Shown one piece after another: positions 11,981 through 23,711 of a stretch of DNA of 64,000 nt. The first letter of the stretch is position 1. Each line of letters starts with the position of its first letter. The position numbers were made by a program, and so were the translations under genes. Source of the stretch: Vitrella brassicaformis (lineage: Eukaryota > Sar > Vitrellaceae); NCBI GenBank assembly GCA_001179505.1, contig CDMY01000474.1, positions 1 to 64,000 on the forward strand, in the 5' to 3' direction. Below the pieces are notes generated by a model. The model was not told the origin of the DNA and made no database searches. It saw only the letters and a list, made by a program, of their open reading frames with translations.

Positions 11981-13653
11981 CTACGCTTCTCCATTCTGCG
12001 TCTCGTATCTTGGCCAGTCGTCGCCCTCAGTGAATGCCTCGAGCTCCTCGCTCGTCATCTCACACCGCTCGTCAGCGCCGCGTGCCGGGATGCCAGCCGC
12101 GTCCACCACACGCGTGACGTTGTAGCCTGCAGCCTCCAACCCAGTCAGCAGCAGATCGTCGTCATGTATCCCCACCAGGGCATCCTGCAGGCCAGGCAAG
12201 GCACCACACACAAGACACCCATACATACATGCCCACCCATCCGTTTCGGCCGCCGGTGGTTTCCTTCCTTCGTTTCTCGCGCTCTTACCCATTCCAGGGC
12301 GAAGACGAACAGCGGCCGGCATGGACCTCTTTGACCCTCACCCTCACCACCAATGACGTTTGTGACGTTCCTCTGGCCCGTGGCGTTGGCCTGGCTCGTG
12401 TTGAGTGTGAAGTTGGACCCACTTGTGGCGTTCGCTTGACTCGTGGAGTTGCCCTCGCTCGTGACGTTCGCTTGAGTCGTCCCATTGGTGTCCGTCACCG
12501 CCTCCCTCGTGCCATTGGCCAGGAGGAAGAGCACCCTGTCGAGCCACAGCTGATTCCTTCGGCTGGTGGCCTCCTTGCGGGTACGGTTGGCCGCCGAGAA
12601 CAGCTCCTGCAGCTGCTCGTTGTCGCGGCACGCAGCCTGACGGGCCTCCAGCTCGCCCAGCAGCTCGTCGCTGAAGTATCCCTCATAGTAGAACGACCCC
12701 TTGGAAGCGTTGATGTCCTTGAGCGGGGCGAAATTAAGGCCGCACTCCTCGAAGGCGAAAAGCCGCTCCAGCATGGCCCGGTCACCTTGCTTCCACGCGT
12801 AGACGACGGGCGACTGCGGCGTCGTCAGGGTGGACGGCGGGTACCTGGTGAAGTTCCTGGTGAGGGCCTCGTAAACCGCCAGAGTCATGTTCAGGTAGAC
12901 CATCTGCGTGTCGAGTGGAATGTCCCTCGAGTAGTCAAGCGACTGACCCGCCTCGCGTTGCGTCTCGATGGCTGCCGCGGCCGCGCCTTCTCGTGTGCCG
13001 AGAGAGCCGATGTAGCCGGCAAGGGAGAGCCCGTCGGACGCCATGGCACAGTTGAACATATAGTTCCTCTCAAGCAGGAAGTGCAGGGCGATAGCAGATC
13101 CGAAGGGCGTCGAGTTCATGATCTCCCCCGACCACTGCTCGTCGACGTCGTACTGCTCGGGACTGGTGCTAAGGCCTTCCACGAGGTCATGCAAGCGGCC
13201 CAGACGCTCCTCTACCACAGGGTAGCTGTCCAGCTGGTCAAACAGGGTCCGAGCCAGAGGCAGCGGAATGTCGGGAAGCGGCTCCTCCTCCTCACTGCCG
13301 GCATCCTCCCCCACGACGACATCTGGCTGCGCCTTGTAGAATAGCCTGTCCACCAGCGAGAGGGCGTCCCCCTCATAAGGCCTATAGAACAGACCCAACT
13401 TGGATGTGCCAATGAGGTAAGCCTTCACACCCTCCTGATCCTCCACCTGACGACACAACAGCACCATGCAGGCAGTGCCGTGCCTCGTGCGTGCCTAGAT
13501 CTGTGTGTCTGACGGCTGGTGCATGGCGCCTACCCTCCAGATGAGAGGTCTTGGCGCACCATCTTCGCCCAGTCCTCGCAGTCGCTGCCGGGTAGATGCG
13601 AAGCCGCACACGAGCAAGGAGAGCACGGCGAAGATGGTGGCCTTCATATTCAT
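11981..13653 (-). CDS. Secreted TraB/GumN-like protein with N-glycosylation sequon array
   Basis: Three exons join in phase: 13653-13534, 13446-12289 and 12184-11981. The N-terminus is a signal peptide (MNMKATIFAVLSLLVCGFAS). The body opens VKAYLIGTSKLGLFYRPYEG, continues AQPDVVVGEDAG and closes DALVGIHDDDLLLTGLEAAGYNVTRV. These match the order in TraB/GumN proteins: a GT.H-like start, PD.vv.E, and a final helix followed by L...GY.V. The His of the usual GT.H motif is replaced, so a catalytic role is doubtful. A Thr/Ser/Asn-rich stretch near 12370-12530 carries about nine N-x-S/T sequons in some 60 residues. The AGCTCGCA motif lies 48 bases upstream of the start. The family assignment is tentative; the coding status is secure. 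Confidence 0.6.
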
Positions 13654-14030
13654 GGAGGAGGAGGGTAGATCTTTGTCAGGGTTCCGGCCGTTAACAGAGA
13701 AGCTCGCAAATCTTGGATCTTTCCCTTTTGGCTGGTTTTTCCCTTTGGCAAGTATGTGTGACTCCCCACGAGGAGATCCAACAATAAAATCGCAGAACGG
13801 ATGCGTCAAAAGCGAGAAAAACGGTGGTTCGACCCTCACTCGATCAGCTGGAAAATGACGGATTCTCGTCAAAAATGAGCACCTGTGAAGGTCTCAAAGA
13901 CCTCAATCGAGACCTTCAGTCAGCCACGGATCGGGGGAATTCCTCTGCTCCGAGTCGTCAGGCGGAGGCCCCCACCGTGCCCCCGGCCCAGTCTTCGGCT
14001 TTTTCCTTTTTCTCCGCCGACAATTGAGTG
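13654..14030. promoter_or_regulatory. Bidirectional promoter region
   Basis: This 377-base gap separates the divergent TraB-like and kinesin genes. It holds AGCTCGCA at 13701-13708 and pyrimidine-rich tracts just before the kinesin start. I see no open exon here. Confidence 0.5.
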
Positions 14031-17000
14031 ATGGTGCTTGACAAGTCGACGGCAATGGATGCTCCGGAGGAGCGGCATAAAGTGGCAGTGAGAGTGCGGC
14101 CCTACCTGCCAAAAGAGAAGGAGCACCCAGGGGACTCGCCTGTGAGATGCCTTACCGAGAGATGTGTGCAGGTGAGTATGCAAGAGAGACAACTGGCTGA
14201 CCGCATGCTGGTGTGATTGAATGCATGTCGTGAGCAGGTGCTGCTTCCGTCTGATGGCAGTGTGGAGGGCCAGATAGAGCCCGGCATCAGGTACTGATAA
14301 AGACATGAAAGGTTGTCATTGGACTGTCTTGTGTCTACTGGACAGACACAAAGACTACTTCTTCGACCATATATTCAACTCTGGTACTAAGTAACACAGA
14401 CCAGAGAACCACCAAATCACAGCGTCGTTCTGTCATTCAATGTCGTTCTCTTCGTGTGTATGCAGTTGACCGCAGTAACGACAAGTATGCGGGTCAGCGT
14501 GAGGTGTACCAGACCATGGGGCGGATGATGCTCAAGAGTGCGTGGCGGGGGTTCAACACGTGCCTCTTGGCTTATGGACAAACGGGGTCAGGGAAAAGCC
14601 ACTCGGTCGTGGGTACCGACACCGATCCCGGCCTCTTGCCACGCATCGCGACAAAGCTCTTTGAGATTGTGGCCGAGCACGATAGGAGACAGCAGCTGGC
14701 TCAGAAGAACCGTGGGGACATCCGCGGTGTCGCAAGACGAAAGTCGCTAGCCCACGGCCTTCGGTCGCTGCCAAGGACAGGCAGCGACGACAGAGACTTA
14801 GGTCACTCGCCAGCTGTCACCCCTGGGTCCGTCAAGCCCTCTCCGGCACTCACTCTGTTGCAGAGACAAAAGTCAGACAAACTGCTGGACTACGCCGAGG
14901 TAATCACATGCACACAGCAGAGGCCAGTCGGATTGATGGATGGTCCAATCCATGCAGGAGGACGAAGGCGCGCTCACGATGGAGGTGCCACTCCAAGACG
15001 CTTCCAAGCCAAGGGCGGCCCTGACGGCCGAGGTGTTCAAGAGGCTCGGCCAGACAGGCAGTGTGATGCACAGCGGGTCGATATCTAAGCCCACGGTGTC
15101 GGCCAAAGGAAAGAAGACCGAAAAACCAATCGAGAAGGGCAAGGTCATCATTACCATGACCTTCATTGAGGTGCGCACGTGTGTGTATAGATATGGAAGG
15201 CTCTTGGACGACTGGGGGCGTTTGTGTGTGTGTGTGTGAACATACAACAGATCTATCATGAGAAGGTGCGTGACTTGCTGGCATTGCCAAACCAAGATGC
15301 AGCCTGCCAGGTTCACACTCACCCCACCATCGGCGTATTCCTTAATGGTGCCGTTCAGCCTGTCGTCACGTCAATCAATGTATGTAGGAAAAACTCGCTT
15401 CCGCTTTCTCATTTCCTTGTTTGCGGTGTGCGTGCAGGATTTGAACACCTATGTCTCCTATGGCCTGCGGTCCCGCTCGACGGCCAACACGGGCCTCAAT
15501 GCCCACAGCTCCCGGAGCCACGCCATAGTCACCCTCTACATTAATAGGGTGGGTGAATGCGCTGGCCGTCTCCACCTGGTGGATCTGGCTGGTGCTGAGA
15601 ATGTGTCCAACGTCCGTGGGGGGCAGGAGAGGCAGACAGAGGGAAGGTATATCAACAAGGGGCTCCTGCAGCTGTCGATCGTCATCAACCAGATCGTGGA
15701 GAAACAGAAACAGCAGAAAATGGCCGAGTTCGCCATCCCGGGAAGCGAGACGAAGCAGCGTAGGAAAGAGACAGCAGCCCCATCGGCATTTGTATTCGTA
15801 TCTGAATTGTGCGTCTGTGTCTCTTTCGCAGGCCATATTGCCTACAGAGACTCAAAGCTGACCTACTTTCTGTCGGACTCATTGGAAGGCAACAGCCGGA
15901 CAGCGCTGCTGGCCAATATCAGCCCCAATTCGAAGGACCTGCAGTACACCCTGTCCACCTTGCGCTTCGCCGAGCTCATGTCCCGCATCAAAGTCAAGCC
16001 GCGTATCAACAAAACACCGCAGGCCCTGCTCGATGACTTGCGGAAATACATGAACAGGTGCGTAGCCCAAGTCACCGAGCACCTTCGTACTAGTGTGTTT
16101 TTGTCAGTCTGAAGTCGGGGCTGGCGATGAATGAGGATGGTCGGCTTGAGACGCTTATGAAGGACATACAGGAAATACAAGACGTCGAGAAGTTTGCGGA
16201 GATACTCAAGGTGACCCAGAGGAGCGAAGATACACAGAGATTCACGAAGGAGTTGACACTCATCCGTGGTCTCTCCAGGGTCTGGCCACGGGCTACGGTG
16301 CCACCGCACAACGCGACGACACGCGGACACGGGTGGAGATAGACAACAAGTGCCCACTGCATTGACTGACGTGGCGTCTCTGTCTCTTTCTCTCTCACGC
16401 AGCGGCGTATGAGTCATCATCTGGGTGGCGGCGGGTCGATCATGACGCCTTTTCTCACCAACATATCCGTGGATCCCATCCTCAACAACAAAATCAAGCT
16501 TGTGCTCAGCCAGCCCTCACAAACTATCGGCACCGACCTCACGTGCGAGCTCGTCCTGCAGGGCCTCGGCATTCTGCCAGCTCACTGTCGACTCAGGCGA
16601 CCCCCCGAGGAGAAGCCCCCTACCCTGCCAGAAGGGGCCAACCTCATGCTGCCCATCAGCACAGCACCTACGGTGGCCTTCCAGGTACAGCCGAGCGGAG
16701 AATCCTTCTCATCGGGTGACTCGTCCTCTGCCGTCGGTTCGCCCCAACGATCCATTCTGCGCGGCTCTGCGTCCTCGTCACCAGCGGCGAGAGGCTCTGC
16801 GCGCCGAGTGACCCTCGTGGAAGGGCCGTTCGGCAACCCTGTGTTGCAGCAAGAAGACGAGAGACAAGAGGATATGGCACCGGCAGATGAGACTGGCAGC
16901 GCAGAGAAAGACGAGAGTGAGTCGCTGTCGGAGTCTGCGGCGTCAGCTGATCACGAGTTCCACGGGCATGAGAGTCAGCAGTCTGTGTCGCCCAGCGGAA

Positions 17001-20000
17001 TAATGGCGTTCTCTGATGGGCTAGCTCAGCAGGCGTTCCTGGAAGCCTGCAGCGACGCCATGGAGGGCGGACTTGGTATCGAAACACGACGGGAGCACCT
17101 CTCGCAACGATTGACACTGTTGTCCTTGTATCATGTCGTGTATTAGGCAGCGTGGTGGTCAACGGTCGTGTGTTGCGTGCGGGTGAGGAGCTTGAGCTCC
17201 AGCACGGCGATTGGATCGTCTTCGGACAGGGACAGGTCTTCCGCATGGTCTTCCCACGTACGTAATCCGTCGTTCACCGTCCTGCTTTATTGACAGTGCC
17301 TGCATCGTGAGTCTGCGTGGTGTAGTGCGCTACGTTGAGGATCCTCAGCTGCTGGAGCAAGACAACAAAAAGGATCAGCAGCTCTACGGCACCGTCATGG
17401 ACGAGTTGCAGAAAATAAACGCCAAGTGCGACAAGCAGCAAACATCACGCCTGATTCATCAGTGAATCATCACTCATTTCGTCTGTCTCCCTCTCTCACA
17501 GGGCTGTTCGGCGGCACAGCACGTCCGACAACTGGGAGAAGACGGCTCTCAAGCTCTATGGGGAGGAGAAGGCGGCAGAGCTCAAGCGTCAAGTCGAGGC
17601 CCTTCAGCCTCTCGTAGAGGAAGCCAACCAGCTGACGGTTGCAGTCAGAGGCACAGAGAGCTCCGATGGCGGCCAGCAGGGAGTGGTCGACTACGAGTTT
17701 TTTATCGGTATTACGACCGACTCCCTCCAGCTCGACGCCGTTACACCGCAGTCAGTCGTTGTACAGCGGGACAACCTCAATTCACTCCGCCCCGACGGTC
17801 GACAGAGGACTATCGTCAAGCCCCTCGACGAGACGACCGGCACGCACTATAAGGTGGCTCGGCATACACATTCCATGGCTCATCTGCGTATGGTGCGTCT
17901 GTTCCTCTTCCAGACAGTGGGGGTGCATCTGCCAAGGGGCTTTGAGGATCTTGTGGAACAGTTCAGAAGCGTCCACAGGGAGGGTGGCTACGGGCCTGAC
18001 CAGAGGCAGGAGGCAGATCATGCTGCCGCTGGCTACGAGCGGGGTGTCGATGGAAAAGACCCGTGGCTGCCATTGCCAAGCTCCATGTGGAAGGGCCTTC
18101 TGGACAATGCTAGGTGGGTGGTGAGACATCTGAAGGATGAAGCATCCATGGACAGTTCTGTGCCGCCTTTTCAGTCGTCGGCAGCAGATGTTGGTGGATG
18201 AGCTCATTGAGGCGAGGCAAGCGTCCACCCACAGCAAGAAAGAGACCGAGGCCAGAAGCGAACAGCAGGCGCAGCTCCGCCTCGACATGGCCAAAGCTCA
18301 GGTAACGATTGACCGGCCAACTTCTCCTTTTCTCTCCTGCTCAACTGTCACCTCAGACTGAGCTAGAGCACCTTCGCAAGGCAGTGGAGGAGCAGACTGC
18401 CTCCAGCAAGAAGTTGGCTGAGGAGCGAGATCACCTCCTGCGCGAGAACGGCCAGCTTTCTCTCTTATGCGAGAGGCTGGAGAAGGAGAAAGACACCGAC
18501 GCGACTGCCAAGCTGCAGCAGCAGCGGATGGATGACCAACACGCCGCTGCCATCAAAGTAAGACAGGCATCTGCACAAGAAAGAAGAACTATTGTCTGGT
18601 GTTTGCAGGCTGCCGTGACGAGTGCCGAAATCGAGTGGAAGACCAGGGCTGAGGAGGCGCAGAAACGATATGAGACAGAACTTGAGAAGGAGAGGGAGAT
18701 CGCAACGCTCCACAGAGAGGTACTCGTGCCTACCTGTAGGTGCCCACAGGACCCATCGCTTTCTTTTCGTGCTGGCAGAGGGCGGATGGTCTGCAGTCAA
18801 TGCTTGACGAGCGTATCAAGGATCTCACAAGGCAGCTCAACGACGCCAGGAAGAGCGCCAAGGAGCAGGAAGACTACTACCGGCAGCAGCTGACGGACCA
18901 GGGGGCCAACAGTCAGCAAACCCAACAAAGACTCATCAATCAGCATGCACAAAAGGTGGAGGACCTGCTGAATCTGCTGCACGCGGCCAAGAACGAGGCC
19001 CACATGAATCTGAAGGACAGAGACCAGCTGGAGAGGACTATCCAGAAGCTGGAGCACCAGCTGCACGAGGAGGGGGAGAGATCGCAGGAGAGGGAGGCGG
19101 CACACGTTGAAGAAGTAGATAGACTCAATTGCACCATCAGAGAGCTACAGGTGAGAAGGGACATATACACGCATCGTTTGTATTGATGTGAGTCTGTGTG
19201 TATGTCAGGGTGATCTAGAGGAGAAGTCGCATCGTCTGGCTGAGTTGTCGAGATGGGAGGCCGAGTATGGTGCGCTTCTGGACAGCCGAGAGGCCACGCA
19301 GCAGCAGCTCGATGAGATCAAGCAGAAGGCCATCAAACTACTAAGAGGGTAGGCAGACATTGTCCACACCTACACACCACATTTAGAGTGGGAATGACAG
19401 ATAGAAGTGATGAAAAGGAGGGAGACACACATTTCCGTAGGGGTCGGGGAGCACCGGACATGTAGAAGGCAGAAGAGTAGAGTAGTCTCGTTACATCGTG
19501 CCCGGCTTTCTGTTCATGTAACCACCGCTTTATCCGCCAATCTCCGCTGAGACATATGTATGTGCATGCAGTTCAGACACTCTTTCTTCTTCTTTTGTGC
19601 ATCCATCCTATCCATGTGCCTGTCAATAGACTCCGACTACATGTGCCGTGCCGTCTATACATAGCTCTAGTAGCTTTCCTTGCCCCCACCACTGCTGGCC
19701 AACAGCCACACTTTCCATGATGCGAGTGAGGTCTTCAAAAGACCTAGTTCCCTTGTATGAATGGCCGCATGCCCTGGTCTGTCTGCTGTGTGTGCGTCTT
19801 GGATGCAGGATGGTCAAGGTGCACGCGCGGAACGAGGAGCTGGCAAGGCTGGTGCGGGACTATCGAAGGACACGATTCAACTACAACCTAGAACTCTATC
19901 GCAAGGTACCCTTTCCACGCAGTTCGCCGCATTGCTTTCCCTCCGTGTCTGATAACAGTTTGCCGAGTTTTATCACTTTCTGCATCGCTCCGGCTTGTTC

Positions 20001-20988
20001 AAAGACACAGCTCTCCACGACGCGAGCGCTGCCAAGGCCTGGGGATGTCTGAGGAGGCTGGCGCACGGCTGGAACCCGAGACACCAGGTCATCAAGTCGC
20101 GGCGGAACCGACATGCACATATCAACGAGAGATTCTACTTCTCAAGCCCTGCCGAGTGAGTCGAGAGAGAGACACAATCGGACCTATGCTGTCAAACGTC
20201 CATGTTTGCACTTCAGTGAGGCAACCGACGAGTGGAATATCGCAAGTCAGCGGTTGGACATCCCCATCAAGAACGCCGAGTACCTCGTCTACCCCCCGCC
20301 CTTCGAGGAGCCACCAGGCAAATCAATGAAGCCGTCTCGATCGTCGCCGAGCCTTCACCAGCCCATGATGCAGACGGAGACACCAGTGGGGCCACCGCCG
20401 CAAGGAGAAGCTGACCTTGGTGATGACGAAGGCGAGGGAGAGGGAGATGGCGGGGAGCCGCCCGCGGCGTGGGGTAACTGGAACGAGTGGTTTCAGGAGG
20501 TCAAGGACGAGTGGGGCGGGCTGCTGGCCCATCAGGACGTGCACCTAGCAGAGAAGGGAGACTTGTCGGACCCTCCGCCATGTGCAACTGCCGCAGAGGA
20601 GGCGGCATTTCAAACGCCTGTGTTCTCGAGACCTGACACATACCAAGGGTACGCACACACATACGTGCAAACGACAAACCTCACATGCCTTTGTGTGCCT
20701 TGTGTGTGAGTGTCGGCTTGCAGATCTCGTGTGGCCCCTGTGTCCCATCACCCCACGCACTTGCCTGACTACTCCAATAAGGCTCCCTACAAGGCGAGGC
20801 AGGGATGGGGCGGCGAGGCAGGGATGCCCCCCAGCTCACATCGCACCGGCAAATCATCGCCGGGCCGCTCCACACACCTGGAGCCATCCCGGCCCACATC
20901 TGCAGTGTCGAGACCCACCTCAGCCACCAAGAGGCAGCAACAGCAGGCGCATAGTCGGCCGTCATCAGCAGGGCTGACGTATAGATGA
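14031..20988 (+). CDS. Kinesin-3-like motor protein with FHA domain
   Basis: A multi-exon gene starting MVLDKSTAMDAPEERHKVAVRVRPYLP. Motor landmarks are HKDYFFDHIFNS, the P-loop LLAYGQTGSGKS (about 14565-14600), IYHEKVRDLL, switch I NAHSSRSH (about 15496-15520), switch II LVDLAGAE (about 15580-15601) and LRFAELMSRIKVKPRIN at the neck. An FHA domain follows (about 16480-17260: NNKIKLVLSQPSQTIGTDL ... VVNGRVLRAGEELELQHGDWIVFG), as in kinesin-3/KIF1-type motors. A second conserved block lies at 17680-18120, then long coiled coils (18180-19350), and a Pro/Ser-rich tail ending RPSSAGLTYR. It should move cargo along microtubules, perhaps in the flagellum. Departures from consensus are Ser for Thr in the P-loop and Ala for Ser in DLAGSE. 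One intron (about 19350-19808) is four to five times longer than the rest. Confidence 0.92.
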
Positions 20989-21244
20989 GATATGTCTGTG
21001 TGCGATGATGATAGATAAGGGTTATTCGGCCGAAGGACAGACGGCTGTGTGATGACGATACATAGATAATATGTGTCCCTCATGGGTACCATGCAACGCC
21101 TGCCGGTCAGCGGTCTATGGATCCTGACTGCACACTACTCTCACTGTACACACGCTTTCTCAAAGCCTCTGTCGCTTCCGTCCACTCATCATTCACCGTG
21201 AGCACTTAGTGCCTGTCTGCCTGGTTGGGTGGCCATCAATCATC

Positions 21245-21934
21245 TCATCTCCACCCCCTCTCAGCCTCCTGCAGCACATACTCCGCCACAGCAGCAACAT
21301 CCTCATCAGTCAACCTCGGACCAAAGGTACACTGCACACACCACACACACACACACACACATGCACGGACGGTGCAGACTCATATCAACGGCTGGCTCTC
21401 GTCCCTCACCCGTGATTTCGGGTTGCAGCTCTCGCCAAATCCGGGCATGTTCGCCACGCCATAGTAGGTCACCTGATAGAGCTTGTCGACGTCATAGATT
21501 TTGTTGCCGATGAGGTCTCCCTTCTTGAGTGTCTTGCCGGCACGAGCCGACGCTATCACATTGCCACCGCCAGCATGGCACGCTGCACAGTTGATGTTGA
21601 AAACATCCTCACCCCGTGTTGCGCCAATGACCGGGTCGATGGGAAGGCTGGCGAGAGCAACGAGGGCAAAAGGCAGCAACACACTCCGCAGGAGGCTCTG
21701 CAAAGGCTGGGTAGCATCGGTTGCAGCGTCGTGTCGTGGCTCAGACGCCTTCAGCAACCCGCTGCCGAGAGATCTCCTGTCGCTGTGGGACAGGTGGGAT
21801 GGTCGTTGCGCCGTCTGCTGCAGTCGTGTAAGCGAGGGAGTGAAGGCAGTGAAAGAATGAGTTGTTGAAGAGAAGACGACAACTGCGACGACAAGTTGCG
21901 TCACCAGCTGGTGGAGACCTCTGAACAGCCGCAT
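21245..21934 (-). CDS. Cytochrome c6A-like protein, plastid lumen
   Basis: Exon 1 begins with a bipartite leader (MRLFRGLHQLVTQLVVAVVVF, then STTHSFTAFTPS and a basic stretch) and a second, lumenal hydrophobic signal before the mature start near GATRGEDVF. The haem site is CAACH (codons at 21575-21589) and the axial Met is in ANMPGFG. The two exons join in phase to read MPGFGESCNPKSRCTFGPRL, then TDEDVAAVAEYV and ERGW. The extra loop with two cysteines just after MPGFG is the mark of cytochrome c6A, where they form a disulfide; ordinary c6 reads MPAFGGRL without the loop. c6A is a low-potential lumenal c-type cytochrome of uncertain role. AGCTCGCA lies 40 bases upstream of the start. Confidence 0.88.
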
Positions 21935-22109
21935 CGTCCAGACGGATTCGTGACGGGATCTTCCTGCAGGCTTAGCTCGCAGCTTTCCTCCGTTTTTCCA
22001 TTGCAGATGGACTCAGCACTTCTAGACGTGGACACAAATTCACAGAGTAGGTATGTCACATCGACATATCATCCAGTCTCGTGGTCTCGGCCGTTTGCTG
22101 CCTCACGTC

Positions 22110-23308
22110 CTACTTGGCTCTACCGAACTGCCCCAGCAGCTCAGCAAGCTTCTCATTGTCTAATCTCGGCAGCCCGCTGCGCGCCCCCTGGTGCTTCAAC
22201 TTCTCGTGCGCAATGAGGCCACCCCACACCAGCACCCTCTCCACACACCATCCCCTCAGCAGCCCGAAGATGACACCGCCGATGAAGGCGTCCCCGGCCC
22301 CCGTCGTGTCAACGATCTCCGACTCGTCGATGGGCCACGCGCTGCAGTGCACCGCTGCATGACAGCCCTCGCCACTCAATGCATCAACTGCTGGCGGCTC
22401 GTCGCACCAATCGACCAAAGCGATCTCGTCAGTGGTCACAGTGGCATACCGCAGCTTGACGGGCACGTGGGAGCGTAAGGGTGAAGGGCCATCGACATGG
22501 AGGGAGGGGTGAAAGGGGCAGGGCATGAGCATCACAGCCCCCCGCTCGCCGAGGGTGGAGCACACAAGCCGCCTCGTGGGGCACTTGGCAGACAGATGAC
22601 GCATTCCGTGCAGGAAAGATGAGTCCACCGGCGCATTGGGGGAGGAGGAAGGGGAAGAAGACGGGGCGAACTGCTTGGGGTAGCGGCTGTTGGTGAACAG
22701 GACATCCGCGAGAGCGAGGAGCTCTGGTAGCCCTTCACGATCCTGAGCAACGAGCGAAGGGAGGCCAACCAATGAAATGGAGAGAACACCAGACCATCAT
22801 CGTCTTTGCCCACCTTTTCTGCATCCAGTGAGATCGTCACGCCAGCCTCTTTGGCCAACTCAGCCAGTCGACAGGCGGCCGCTGGTTGCCTCGCATCTGA
22901 GTGTACCCAACGAATGCCCGCATCCCTCCGAAACATGTCGTCTGCTACATCATTCGCCCCCATCTCCTTCGGGCAGGGCGTGTGGATGCACGTGCGGGTC
23001 TTGGCAGCCTCATCGACGATCACATAAGTGAATGGCGAGGGGACGCCAGGATAGGTCAGGACCAGGCTTGTGTCGATACCGTCCTCACGCAGCTCATTGA
23101 GTATGGTCTGCCCGTTGCTGTCGTCTCCGACACACGTGATTATGCCGCACTTCACACCCAGCCGAGAGAGGGCCGTGCATGTGTTGCCGGCGTTGCCGCC
23201 TCCCTCTATGCTGAGCGACTCTGTCCTGATCTTGTCGTCGGGCTCCGGATAAGCCGCTACACGGGCGAGAAAGTCGACTCCAGCAGCACCGACACAAAGA
23301 ACCTTCAT
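22110..23308 (-). CDS. PfkB-family carbohydrate kinase (ketohexokinase/ribokinase-like)
   Basis: Two exons join as LDAEK|DREGLPEL. The N-terminus MKVLCVGAAGVDFLARVAAYPEPDDKIRTE and the motif IEGGGNAGNTCTALSRLG are the substrate-binding signature of PfkB kinases. The second signature, DTTGAGDAFIGGVIFGLL, holds the catalytic Asp and anion hole. Length is about 375 residues, slightly long because of a Ser/Pro insert (APSSSPSSSPNAP). It should phosphorylate a sugar or nucleoside with ATP. The start resembles ketohexokinase-type members, but the substrate cannot be read from sequence. No targeting leader is evident, so it is probably cytosolic. It is divergent from the LRR gene with 403 bases between. 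Confidence 0.88.
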
Positions 23309-23711
23309 TGTCGGCACTGTGCGATGAGTCCCTCGCAACCGCAACTGAAGAAAGCGAACAGACAAGTGGCAGATCTGTGTGCTGGTATGTTGCTTCACTC
23401 ACGCAGTACCGATCTTTCGTTCCGCCCAGCTGCATTCAGCACAAACGCCGCAGCGAAGTGTTCGCGGATTCCCCTGCTGACGAAGAGAAGCACAAGAAGG
23501 CCTTGGAGCCGAGTGTTCAGCATCAAAAGGGGAAGTCCGAGGAAAGAAAAGCTCGCGTGGGGGTCTGGGGGCGAGACGCCAGAACGGGAGGCAATCTCGG
23601 CCACGACATTCACCTATATAGACTTGCTGTGTCCCGAAGGCCAGACAATCTTGGTTGAACTTCCCAACCAGTTCCAATTGACCAGTTCAGTTCTCTCGGG
23701 GTCCTTCAGCC
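23309..23711. promoter_or_regulatory. Bidirectional promoter region
   Basis: This gap lies between the divergent PfkB and LRR genes. It includes AGCTCGCG near 23550, a one-base variant of the motif found near other starts. No coding exon is evident. Confidence 0.4.

Noticed and set aside
12229-13344. 371-codon plus-strand open frame
   Set aside because: It is antisense to the TraB-like exon 2, has no motif, and arises from GC-rich third positions of the real gene.
21245-21934. Ordinary cytochrome c6 (petJ)
   Set aside because: The two-cysteine loop between MPGFG and the C-terminal helix is a c6A feature that ordinary c6 lacks.
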